From Candidatus Fermentibacterota bacterium (GTDB lineage Bacteria; Fermentibacterota; Fermentibacteria; Fermentibacterales; JCC-6), in the NCBI GenBank assembly GCA_003646025.1, contig QNDR01000017.1, positions 1 to 32,627 of the forward strand: a stretch of DNA of 32,627 nucleotides, in the 5' to 3' direction. Shown here piece by piece: positions 23,337 to 31,401 of this stretch; position 1 is the stretch's first letter, and each line of letters starts with the position of its first letter. The notes under the pieces were generated by a model. The model searched no databases. It was not told the origin of the DNA and saw only the letters and a list, made by a program, of their open reading frames with translations. Position numbers and translations under genes: made by a program.

Positions 23337-24286
23337 CAGATTACTCTTCGGGAAGTAAAACCGCAAACGGAACCTGACACAAGAGCTACAGCTCTCCACA
23401 GTGCGAAAATCGGAACAACCGGAACAATGGACCTGTCTGTTGCAGAAGCCGTACGGATCAGAGGAATACAAACCAGCAGAAATGCCAGTGCAGATGCAGC
23501 AGTAAGAACAGGAAACACCGGGGCAGCAAACAGAGAAACCAGCAGAGGCATTGAAAACAGCATCTGCAGTTTCAGCGTCTGGGGGGTGTATCCGTCAGAA
23601 ACAACCCTGGCTGGAAACTTCCTTACAAGCATTATCCTCCACTTCCCACGACGAAACTTCAGCTTGAAGTATGCAGTCCAGGTGGCTCTGTGTACATGTG
23701 CAACCCCGGCATCAGGTACAAAAGCAATCTTTCCTCCAGCTTCGATCAGCCGCCAGGAAAGATCAACATCTTCGTGCTCGGGCAGGGGAAAACTTTCGTT
23801 AAAACCGTCGAGTTTCTCCAGCCAGTTTCTGCTGAAACCTGCAGAGTAAGTATCTGCGAGGTAAACAACAGAAGCCCGGCTCATAAGCCGGTACCTCTCC
23901 TCAAACTCTACCTGAGCAAGCCTTTGTATAAGGCTGGATCCTCCTGATAAATATACCCCTTTTACAGCCTGATATCCCTCTTCCAGTTTCCCGGCAAGCC
24001 GCTCCGCCCACGCCGGTTCCGGCAGGCAGTCCGCGTCTGTAAACAGAACAACAGGGCTGGAAGATGCCCTCCACCCGCGGTTTCTTGCTGAAGCCGGTCC
24101 TTTCTGCTCACCATTGATGTGCAGATCCACCAGCTTCCTGATCTCATCAGGCGGTTCCGCCATACCGTCAACAGACAGAACTACAGTAATGCGTGGCCTC
24201 ACTGACTGGGCGGAGAGAGCTTCAAGGGTAGGCAGAACTGAATTCCACCTGCCTCTGAAGGGTATAACTACAGCAATATCAGTCAC
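23336..24286 (-). CDS. Glycosyltransferase family 2
   Basis: This is a 316-residue GT-A fold enzyme: IAVVIPFRGRW at the start, GPASARNRG for nucleotide-sugar binding, FTDADCLP as the DXD metal site and LPEHEDVDLSWRL as the acceptor/catalytic ED motif. The last ~80 residues hold two to three hydrophobic helices, so the enzyme is membrane-attached. The start is GTG in a GTGA overlap with the radical SAM gene. It probably adds a sugar to a lipid-linked intermediate on the cytoplasmic face. It could play the part HpnI has in hopanoid decoration, but the sequence alone does not show the acceptor. Confidence 0.93.
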   Translation of the reverse strand: MTDIAVVIPFRGRWNSVLPTLEALSAQSVRPRITVVLSVDGMAEPPDEIRKLVDLHINGEQKGPASARNRGWRASSSPVVLFTDADCLPEPAWAERLAGKLEEGYQAVKGVYLSGGSSLIQRLAQVEFEERYRLMSRASVVYLADTYSAGFSRNWLEKLDGFNESFPLPEHEDVDLSWRLIEAGGKIAFVPDAGVAHVHRATWTAYFKLKFRRGKWRIMLVRKFPARVVSDGYTPQTLKLQMLFSMPLLVSLFAAPVFPVLTAASALAFLLVCIPLIRTASATDRSIVPVVPIFALWRAVALVSGSVCGFTSRRVI

Positions 24287-25725
24287 TTTTTCCGCCTGAA
24301 AATGTATTTCCGGAAAGTTCTGAAGGCCAGGAGAGTTCTGTGTCTCTCACCTTTGTCAAACAGGCTGTGCCACGCTTTTTTAAATATGTACCCCGGTCTC
24401 AAGTAAAACTTTCTTCTGGCGTAATTGCAGAACTCAACCAGCTCATCCGGAGTCATGTCCGGTGTTCTTACAACACAGGCATGGGTACCGTCTTCCTTCA
24501 ACCAGTCTCTCCAGCTTGAAGTTACCAGTAAACCTGCTTTCTGCACATCGGTGTAGGCATCTGTCCCCGGGTAAACCATAAGCGGATAGAACTGTGCCGT
24601 GTCGGGATTAAGACTCAAGGCAAAATCCAGAGTGCGCCGGGCAGTTTCACGGGTTTCCCCGGGAATGCCGAACAGGAAACAGCCGTGAACAAGCACACTG
24701 GCTTTCCTGGCACTGTTCATGAACTCCACCATCTGATCGGTTTTTAACCCTTTGCGCATAGCTGCAAGGATTTCGTTGCATCCGCTTTCAAAACCTACAC
24801 ACACAGATCTCAAACCTGCGGCATGACACTGTCGAAGAGTTTCATAATCAGCTGTTGCCCGCATGTTGCAGGTCCAGGAAATGGTTACGCCTGCTCTCAC
24901 AATTTCAGCAGAGAGCTGACGCAGTCTTTCCATGTCCGCCGCGATAGTGTCATCCTCAAAAAATATCGCCTGTACTTCCGGCATGTTTTCCTGAACCCAC
25001 TTCATTTCAGCTACGACATTTTCAACAGACCGGCTTCTGTAGTGCCTGCCTGTGAGGGTCTGGGGAAAAACACAGAAACTGCACTGATTGGGACAGCCTC
25101 TTCCGCCGATAACCATAACCTGAGGATGAAGAGCATTGGGATTGTTGTACCTTTCCACAGGAAGGTGAGTAGCATACACAGAGCTCACAAAAGGCAGTGA
25201 GTCCAGATTCTGCAGGTATCCATCAGCAGGAGTAACCACTGTACCGGATTCAGTTCTTATGGCCGTTCCGGGTATTCCCTCAAGCGGCCTTCCCGCTTCT
25301 AGAGCAGATGCTGCTGCCAGAAGGGGTTTCTCGTACTCTCCCAGAATGGCACCCTGAAACTTCCCGCCAAGCAGAACAGTTTCCTCAGGCAGTGCCGAAG
25401 GATGAGTTCCCACTATCAGCACCGTTGCACCTGTTTCCGTAAGCAGGTCGGCAGTTTGAACATCTGAGATGATAGAAGGTGTGGATGTTTCCACAACAAC
25501 AAGTTCTGGAGCAAAATCGCGGATTCTGTTTTCAGTTTCCTTCCACTCCAGGTCCATTGCAGGAGAATCTAAAAATTGCACAGTGTGCCCTGCCTGCTCC
25601 AGCGCTCCCACAGCATAGGACAGCCAGATCGGGAAATACAGAGTTCCGCTTCTGGTGACAGCCGGACTCCGCTGCCCACGGCTGTACTGGGAAAGAAAAG
25701 GCGGGTTAAGAGCTGTTATCCTCAT
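24283..25725 (-). CDS. B12-binding-type radical SAM protein (HpnJ/BchE class), copy 3
   Basis: The 480-residue protein has an N-terminal cobalamin-binding-like Rossmann domain (about 1-155, with LSYAVGALEQAGHTVQFLDSP and VGTHPSALPEE) and a radical SAM core whose cluster motif is CPNQCSFC near residue 210. It also shows FEDDTIAAD, SVCVGFESGCNEIL and HGCFLFGIPGET, typical of the BchE/HpnJ class. I see no clear DxHxxG motif, so cobalamin would be held base-off without a histidine or not at all. The C-terminal helical part includes a basic end (FRTFRKYIFRRKK). Flanked by GTGA and ATGA overlaps between a GT2 and a GT9 gene, it should tailor a glycan or lipid. The substrate is unknown. Confidence 0.9.
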   Translation of the reverse strand: MRITALNPPFLSQYSRGQRSPAVTRSGTLYFPIWLSYAVGALEQAGHTVQFLDSPAMDLEWKETENRIRDFAPELVVVETSTPSIISDVQTADLLTETGATVLIVGTHPSALPEETVLLGGKFQGAILGEYEKPLLAAASALEAGRPLEGIPGTAIRTESGTVVTPADGYLQNLDSLPFVSSVYATHLPVERYNNPNALHPQVMVIGGRGCPNQCSFCVFPQTLTGRHYRSRSVENVVAEMKWVQENMPEVQAIFFEDDTIAADMERLRQLSAEIVRAGVTISWTCNMRATADYETLRQCHAAGLRSVCVGFESGCNEILAAMRKGLKTDQMVEFMNSARKASVLVHGCFLFGIPGETRETARRTLDFALSLNPDTAQFYPLMVYPGTDAYTDVQKAGLLVTSSWRDWLKEDGTHACVVRTPDMTPDELVEFCNYARRKFYLRPGYIFKKAWHSLFDKGERHRTLLAFRTFRKYIFRRKK

Positions 25726-26666
25726 CTTTGTAACATCCCCTCGAGGGTATGAATAACCCTTTCAGTATCAATTGAAGTCATGCAGTCTCCATCTCCAGTA
25801 CAGCCCGGGAAAACACTGTTTGAGTAACAGGGTGAACATGACACAGTTCCGCAGATGGAGACAATGCTGCCGCGAGTGTAAAGAGAATCGGGATCTGTGG
25901 GACCGAAAAGCACCAGTGCCGGAGTGCCTGAAGAAACCGCAAGATGGGCAGGACCGCTGTCATTGCCTGCAAACAGCGTCGCCTTTGCGATAAGAGCCGC
26001 AGTCTCCCCCCAGGAAAGTTTTCCTGCCAGATTAACACCCCCAGCTGACGAAATCTCCTCCCTGTCCCGTTTCCCGCCTGCAAGAAAAACTGTGTATCCC
26101 CTGGCCTGAAGATAGCTGGACACCTCAGCCCATCTCTCCACCGGCCACCTTTTCCATGGAACATACTCTCTTGCGTTTCTGGCCCCTCCGGGAGCCAGGA
26201 CAATGTACGGTCTGCTTCCTGTGTGTTTTTCGACGGTGGTGTACTCAGCCTCTGTAATCGGGAACAACGGTTTCAGGGAAGAACACTGGACACCGGCAAT
26301 TCTGCAGTAGTCTCTGGCTGCCGGTTTTGCTGTACCAAAACCGGTTTTACCATCTCCCCCGCTTGTGACTTTTCTGCCGGTAAGGAATCTGAGCCACCTG
26401 CAGGCGGCCGGTGAAGAGCCCAGATGGATGACCCTGTCGTACCCCCTCTGCATGTGCAGCAGAGACCACATGAAAAGTTTTGCTGCAGAGCATGGAGCTG
26501 GAGACTGAACTATTCTCTTCACCCCCGGGAGACGGCTCCATACCGGAAAGGAAGAGGGACCGGTAAGAACTGTAACGCTGTGTCCATCGGCAATAAGGCC
26601 GGCAACAGCAGGTGTAGCCATAAGCGAATCGCCAAAGGCGTGGGTCTTTACCACCAGTGTTCTCAT
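25722..26666 (-). CDS. Glycosyltransferase family 9 (heptosyltransferase-like)
   Basis: GT9 enzymes transfer heptose or related sugars from ADP-sugars onto LPS core. The 314-residue protein shows HAFGDSLMATPAV at the N terminus (the GD-x-L-x-x-T-P pattern), LAPGGARNAREYVPWKRWP in the middle and the nucleotide-binding GNDSGPAHLAVSSGTPALVLFGPTDP at the C-terminal side. A Cys-rich stretch (CGTVSCSPCYSN...GCTGDGDCM) near the end matches the form seen in many GT9 proteins. It is coupled by ATGA overlaps on both sides. The donor sugar cannot be decided; no heptose-synthesis genes are in the window. Confidence 0.92.
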   Translation of the reverse strand: MRTLVVKTHAFGDSLMATPAVAGLIADGHSVTVLTGPSSFPVWSRLPGVKRIVQSPAPCSAAKLFMWSLLHMQRGYDRVIHLGSSPAACRWLRFLTGRKVTSGGDGKTGFGTAKPAARDYCRIAGVQCSSLKPLFPITEAEYTTVEKHTGSRPYIVLAPGGARNAREYVPWKRWPVERWAEVSSYLQARGYTVFLAGGKRDREEISSAGGVNLAGKLSWGETAALIAKATLFAGNDSGPAHLAVSSGTPALVLFGPTDPDSLYTRGSIVSICGTVSCSPCYSNSVFPGCTGDGDCMTSIDTERVIHTLEGMLQR

Positions 26667-28006
26667 AGGGACGATTTCCCGGCTTTGAACCTTTCGAAAG
26701 AATATTTTACCGCAACAAGCGAAGCAATTATCAGAGGAACATCGAGGGCAACCCTGTGGGGAGTTCCAGAGGCGGTGAGAAGATGCATCAGAATGTACCC
26801 TGCGATTACTCCGGCTGTGTACACACCGACCCTGCCTTTGCGGGTCAGGAGAAGCATACCGGCAAAAAAGAAAACACCTACCCAGAAAAAGGACAACAGC
26901 CCGAGCATTGTGTGTACCGGCGAGAAGTGGTTAAGGGGAAACGGCTTGAAGAATTCAGCAAATCTGCACGCCGACAGGTGAAGAAACACCAGCGGGTTTG
27001 CCTTGAGAAAACTGCTCTGGCGCGAATAAAGAACACTGTCTCTCTGGAACTCCGTTTCTGTGGTAAAAACCGGAAATTCAGCCAGTTCCGCCTGGTTCAG
27101 TCTGGGCAGCCAGACCTGACGGACAGGACCGTAAAGCAGCCTTGCTCCTTCAGCTTCATCAAGAAAAGCATCTGTAAATATTCTGCCGTTGTACTCCCAC
27201 ATCTGCACCCCTCCCTGAAGGGGAAGCAGCTGGTATCTGCCCATTGTGTTCCTGTTCCGAAGTACCCACGGAACAAGAACCACGGCAAAAGAAACCAGCA
27301 GAACAAGAATTGACGGCAACAGTTTTATCGCAAATTTACCAGCTGCCAGAACCATTACTGCAAGCCAGGCAACCATGGGAAGAGCAGCAGGTCTTACGAG
27401 AAAGGTCACACCCCATACAAAACCGGCCACAATACCATTTGCAAGCCGGGGTTTTTCCAGATAACGCAATGAAAACAACAGGCCGGCAACAAACAGAAGT
27501 GAAAAAAGGGCCTGTGTGGCTGGAACAGCCTGGAAATAGAGTTCAAAAGGGTCGAGAGCAATAAACACCCCGGCTGCTGTGTACCACCAGCCTGAAAGGA
27601 ACCGGGAGGCGATCCGCATTCCCAGAAACACAGTCAGGAGCCCGAGAACAAGCTGAACTCCAACCACCGCGGTCAGGTTTCCAATACCGGCAACGGCGAA
27701 GATGAGCGCCTCAAACAGAGCAAAACCCGGGACAAGAAATGATGTGGGTTTTTCAGGCAGCAGCACACCGTAAAAACCACCGGTTTCTCTGAAGAACTCA
27801 AGACTGGCATCACGCCTTGGGTCTGGATCGTGGAACATTGATTCAGACAGCATGAATCCTCTGCCTGAAACGATGTTTTCCGCCAGATTGGCCTGAACCT
27901 GTCCCTCGCCTACCAGAAAGAAGCCGGATACGGCAAGAAAGAACACCACCAGCCGTGCCAGCAGCGCCAGTAGAAATATGTAGGGCTCTAGTCTTTTCCT
28001 CTGCAC
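26663..28006 (-). CDS. GT39/ArnT-like membrane glycosyltransferase, copy 2
   Basis: This 447-residue polytopic protein has about 11 hydrophobic helices. The pattern of PMT_2/ArnT-like GT-C enzymes is visible: an early periplasmic loop with an acidic motif and NIVSGRGF, then EKPTSFLVPGFALFEALIF, and a middle VLVPWVLRNRNTMGRY motif, where PWxxRN is typical. Such enzymes transfer sugars from polyprenyl-phosphate donors in the periplasm. It resembles the gene at 30086-31399 across its length (both have PWVxRN and a Y-L-M-H near the C terminus), so the two are paralogs. The start is GTG, 19 bases inside the YdjC gene's end. Confidence 0.88.
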   Translation of the reverse strand: MQRKRLEPYIFLLALLARLVVFFLAVSGFFLVGEGQVQANLAENIVSGRGFMLSESMFHDPDPRRDASLEFFRETGGFYGVLLPEKPTSFLVPGFALFEALIFAVAGIGNLTAVVGVQLVLGLLTVFLGMRIASRFLSGWWYTAAGVFIALDPFELYFQAVPATQALFSLLFVAGLLFSLRYLEKPRLANGIVAGFVWGVTFLVRPAALPMVAWLAVMVLAAGKFAIKLLPSILVLLVSFAVVLVPWVLRNRNTMGRYQLLPLQGGVQMWEYNGRIFTDAFLDEAEGARLLYGPVRQVWLPRLNQAELAEFPVFTTETEFQRDSVLYSRQSSFLKANPLVFLHLSACRFAEFFKPFPLNHFSPVHTMLGLLSFFWVGVFFFAGMLLLTRKGRVGVYTAGVIAGYILMHLLTASGTPHRVALDVPLIIASLVAVKYSFERFKAGKSSL

Positions 28007-28719
28007 CAGTCACCGAACCATTCAGAGGTAATAAGCTCAAGCTCTCCAGGCTGGCCGGATGACCAGACTTTTTCGGTTGCGGGGTGCATAACGATTTCGG
28101 TGGTACCATCACTGCAGATGGATGTGTACCTGCCGAGATACTTCCTGGTTATTTTACCCGCCTTTCCGAAACCAAGCATCCTGTCTGTGGTAACCAGCCC
28201 TGCTGATTCCAGAGCCTGCTTCAACTCACACCCGAACGAATTAAGCTTGAGCCCTGCAGGAAATCTCATCATCTTGTCGGGAAGCACCGCAGACCTGACC
28301 GTTCGTATTCCGTAATCCTTTGCAAGATTGATTATCACCTTCTGCAGCGCAGGCAGATTGTGCAGATGACGATGGCTGTCCAGAGCTGTGACAACACCGC
28401 CTGTTGACAGTATTTTCTCGATCTGAGCAGACCATTCTTTCTGTACAGAATCTGCAAGAGAATCAGCTTTCCTTACCCACGAAGCAAATGATTCCGGAAA
28501 ATCACTCTGCTTCAGAAGAAACGGCCCCCGGCAGCAGTCCAGATGGGCTGCGACACGGACACCGCCGGCAAGGGCCATCATGGTTGCCTCTGCAAAGTGA
28601 CTGCCTGTTGCCATAATACTAACCCTGCTGACATTTCCGGATTCAATACACTTCTGGACAGCGGCATTTACCGCCGGGTGCATACCACCATCGTCGATTG
28701 TTACCGTAAGTTCTCTCAT
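27988..28719 (-). CDS. YdjC/ChbG-type carbohydrate deacetylase
   Basis: YdjC-family enzymes remove N-acetyl groups from sugars using a metal bound by Asp and His residues. In this 243-residue protein the first motif reads TIDDGGMHPAVN (usually ADDFGLSPGVN), followed by SIMATGSHFAEA, VAAHLD (H59) and DSHRHLHNLP (114-123), with EIVMHPA near the C terminus. The hopanoid enzyme HpnK belongs to the same family. It sits between two membrane glycosyltransferases and a radical SAM gene with an ATGA overlap upstream, suggesting deacetylation of a lipid-linked N-acetyl sugar. Confidence 0.88.
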   Translation of the reverse strand: MRELTVTIDDGGMHPAVNAAVQKCIESGNVSRVSIMATGSHFAEATMMALAGGVRVAAHLDCCRGPFLLKQSDFPESFASWVRKADSLADSVQKEWSAQIEKILSTGGVVTALDSHRHLHNLPALQKVIINLAKDYGIRTVRSAVLPDKMMRFPAGLKLNSFGCELKQALESAGLVTTDRMLGFGKAGKITRKYLGRYTSICSDGTTEIVMHPATEKVWSSGQPGELELITSEWFGDWCRGKD

Positions 28720-30089
28720 ACTCTCCTCACCTTCAGCAAAGTTCTTTTGAAGTTACGTGGCCCCAGAACCGTGCGTACCGTCTTCAGTATTCTTGCCGGA
28801 TGTGTATAAAACTTCCAGAAAGCATTCTTCTTAAGTTTCTCTATCTGCTCCGGCGTGATACCGTCCAGCGAGTAAACGCTTTTATGAAAACAGTCAAACT
28901 CAAAATAGTCGGCATTTATCAGATCCTTTGACATATCCCAGAGTGCTGTGTGGGGAAACGGGGTTGTAATATCAAAAAGAGCATCATCAAACGGTTCCTT
29001 CGCGGCAAAATCAATGGTCTGTTTCATTTCCTCAACCGTTTCTCCCGGTGCCCCCAGCATGAAGTAACCCTGAACATATATTCCCCGGGAGTTACACATA
29101 CGAAGGGCTTTCCTGACACCTTCCACAGTGATTCCCTTCCTGTATATATCGTCCAGAACCCTCTGTGATGCCGATTCGACACCCATGTTGACCTTTGAGA
29201 GCCCGGCACCGACCATTGTATCAAGAAGCTCTTCAGTAAGAAGGTCTGCACGGACATTGCAGCACCACCTGAGCTTGAGGCCCTCTTTGTTCATCAGTGA
29301 GCAGATTTCTGTTACCCACGGATGGTCTACAATAAAGGTGGAATCCTCGAACATGAAACCGTTGATTGAATATGTGTTTACAAGGTACTTCAGCTCTTCA
29401 ACAATAGATTCCGGAGAACGCTTCCGCATTTTTTTACCAAATATTTCAGACAGAGTAGGCTGACAGAAAGTGCAGGTGTACGGGCAACCCCGGGTACCCA
29501 TAATGGTTGTACCCTTTAGACTTGAATCAACCCTGTCCATGGAATACCATGTTGTGAAATACTTCTTCATATCGAAGATGTCTCTGTCTGGGAGAGGAAG
29601 GGTATCCAGATTTTTGACCAGCAGCCTTCCCGGGACGGCAACAGCCCTGCCGTCTTTCATAAAACACGCCCCGGGGATCTCTCCCGGATCTGTGCCCTCA
29701 ACAATCAACCTGAACGCAATTTCCCCCTCGCCGGAGTACACCAGATCGGCACCTGATGTTTCAAGGGTTTCAACGGGAAGAACGGTAGCGTGGGGACCGC
29801 CAACCATCAGATAGGTTCCTGGAGAATCCCTTCTTACAACGTCACAGGCTGTAAGGGTTGCACCAATCTGAGGTGTGACCACTGTTATGGAAACAGCATC
29901 AGGTTTGAATTCCGCCAGCATTCTGCTGAGATGTTCAAATGGCTTCTTTTCAAAAGACATATCACACAGAGCTGTTTCAGCTCCGCACTGTTTCGCCACG
30001 GCAGAAAGCATCGCTATACCCAGAGGCGGCTGGCCTGACGGATAACGCGTTTCGGGGAACACGAAAAGAATCTTCTTAAACCTGATCAA
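28716..30089 (-). CDS. B12-binding-type radical SAM protein, copy 2
   Basis: This protein has an N-terminal cobalamin-binding-like domain (about 1-150, with PLGIAMLSAVAKQCGAETALCD and MVGGPHATVLP) and a radical SAM core with CPYTCTFC near residue 205. FEDSTFIVD, SKVNMGVESASQRVL and QGYFMLGAPGET are further class motifs. The track start at 30107 overlaps the previous gene by 22 bases. TTG 30089, forming TTGA with the upstream stop and preceded by GGAAAGGGAAAG, gives MIRFKKILFVFPETRYPSG and is more natural (457 residues). It is similar in layout to its two neighbours of the same class. The substrate is unknown, and DxHxxG is not evident. Confidence 0.9.
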   Translation of the reverse strand: MIRFKKILFVFPETRYPSGQPPLGIAMLSAVAKQCGAETALCDMSFEKKPFEHLSRMLAEFKPDAVSITVVTPQIGATLTACDVVRRDSPGTYLMVGGPHATVLPVETLETSGADLVYSGEGEIAFRLIVEGTDPGEIPGACFMKDGRAVAVPGRLLVKNLDTLPLPDRDIFDMKKYFTTWYSMDRVDSSLKGTTIMGTRGCPYTCTFCQPTLSEIFGKKMRKRSPESIVEELKYLVNTYSINGFMFEDSTFIVDHPWVTEICSLMNKEGLKLRWCCNVRADLLTEELLDTMVGAGLSKVNMGVESASQRVLDDIYRKGITVEGVRKALRMCNSRGIYVQGYFMLGAPGETVEEMKQTIDFAAKEPFDDALFDITTPFPHTALWDMSKDLINADYFEFDCFHKSVYSLDGITPEQIEKLKKNAFWKFYTHPARILKTVRTVLGPRNFKRTLLKVRRV

Positions 30090-31399
30090 TGCTTTCCCTT
30101 TCCACAACAGGATTCAAGAGCAACTCCGATAAGAAATACTGCATCCACAGGCAGCCGGTACCTCACCCCTCCGTGAGCCAGTGCATGCATCAGAAGATAC
30201 AAAACAAAAAGGCTGAAGAGAAATACCGTTTCAGGGTGAGACCTGCCGCGCCACAAACCAACTCCTCCGAACAGCATAAGAGGATAGATAACCAGACCGG
30301 CAACCATTCCTCTTGAGCCCAGTGTACTGCCACCTGGAGAGAGAAAACTAACAGCTCTGTTCCAGGCCAGCCACAGCATAAGCCGGGGATTGCTGCGGAT
30401 GTACCCGGCAGCAGAAGAACCCAGAGCCCTGCTTCTGGCCAGCTCCCCGGGAATTGAATCAGTTGAGGGATACTCAAGCAGAGAAGTGTTGTTCTGCTGA
30501 AGGTTCTCAGGTACATTAATACCTTCCAGAGCAAGAACTTCCGGGTTGTTTCTCATCCATAGATTCAAGGAACCTTTTGTAGGCATAAGCACCGGTTCAC
30601 CAAGTGAAATCCAGTTCCTGACAACCCAGGGAGACACTGCTACAGCAAAGCCGCCCACAAGGAAGAACAGCGCTTTCCAGTTTTTTCTCCATGCCAGATA
30701 CAGGAGCTGAAGCGGTACCAGGAACAACGCCGTAGCTCTTATCAGAAAGAACACACCGGTGGACACTCCGGCAAGAAATCCCTTTCCCCTTCCCCTTCCA
30801 GAGGACAGTACGAGCATGGATGATATCATCAGCATGGAGATATGGGCAGTTTCCGTCATGGCATAGGCTGAATAGTAAACAAACGGCGGGTACAGAGACC
30901 ACAGTACAGCAGCCATAAGACCTGATTCCGCTCCCCAGACTTCCGTTACCAGTTTTCTTACTGCAAAAGCTCCGCCAATGGCAAAAAGCAAATTAAGTGT
31001 AAACACTGAACCACTTACTGCCCCGAACACCGAGAAGAAAAGAGCCAGCAGAACGGAATAGCCAGGCTCCATAACCGCAGTGGGTGTTTCCACTGGTGCA
31101 AGACCGAACACATAGTCGGGGTTTTCCGTCCAGATCCTCTGGGGACTTCCGCCTGTGTTCCTGAGATTCTTAAGCAGTCCCAGATCTGAAGAGAACGAAA
31201 AACCTTCCCCTTCAGCAATTCTGCCTGCGGTGTGTATGTACAGCCCCTGGTCTCTTGCCGGCAGAGGCAGCTCACCGCCCAGATAGAAAAACAGCAGCAT
31301 TCTGGGCAGAATAACAGCCAGGAAAACCACCAGAACCGTGTGGGGAAGCAGAGGTGCCAGGTACCTGTTTACCGTGCAGACATACCCTTTGTCGGACAT
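30086..31399 (-). CDS. GT39/ArnT-like membrane glycosyltransferase, copy 1
   Basis: This 437-residue protein has about 11 hydrophobic helices. Features of the PMT_2/ArnT class are LPARDQGLYIHTAGRIAEGEGF (the DXX loop with acidic residue near the first membrane exit), PTAVMEPGYSVLLALFFSVFG and SPWVVRNWISLGEPV in the middle. The C-terminal helices end in LYLLMHALAHGGVRYRLPVD. It would transfer a sugar or similar group from a polyprenyl-phosphate donor to a periplasmic acceptor. It begins two bases after the stop of the upstream radical SAM gene and is paralogous to the gene at 26663-28006. Confidence 0.87.
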   Translation of the reverse strand: MSDKGYVCTVNRYLAPLLPHTVLVVFLAVILPRMLLFFYLGGELPLPARDQGLYIHTAGRIAEGEGFSFSSDLGLLKNLRNTGGSPQRIWTENPDYVFGLAPVETPTAVMEPGYSVLLALFFSVFGAVSGSVFTLNLLFAIGGAFAVRKLVTEVWGAESGLMAAVLWSLYPPFVYYSAYAMTETAHISMLMISSMLVLSSGRGRGKGFLAGVSTGVFFLIRATALFLVPLQLLYLAWRKNWKALFFLVGGFAVAVSPWVVRNWISLGEPVLMPTKGSLNLWMRNNPEVLALEGINVPENLQQNNTSLLEYPSTDSIPGELARSRALGSSAAGYIRSNPRLMLWLAWNRAVSFLSPGGSTLGSRGMVAGLVIYPLMLFGGVGLWRGRSHPETVFLFSLFVLYLLMHALAHGGVRYRLPVDAVFLIGVALESCCGKGKH

Positions 31400-31401
31400 G
31401 A

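Noticed and set aside
23337-23471. 45-residue N-terminal extension of the polyprenyl glycosylphosphotransferase
   Set aside because: It overlaps the GT2 gene, is Cys-rich and unlike the family, and ATG 23336 sits in a TGATG junction.
26756-27313. 185-residue plus-strand ORF
   Set aside because: It is antisense to the GT39 gene, with Lys/Gln-rich translation and no domain.
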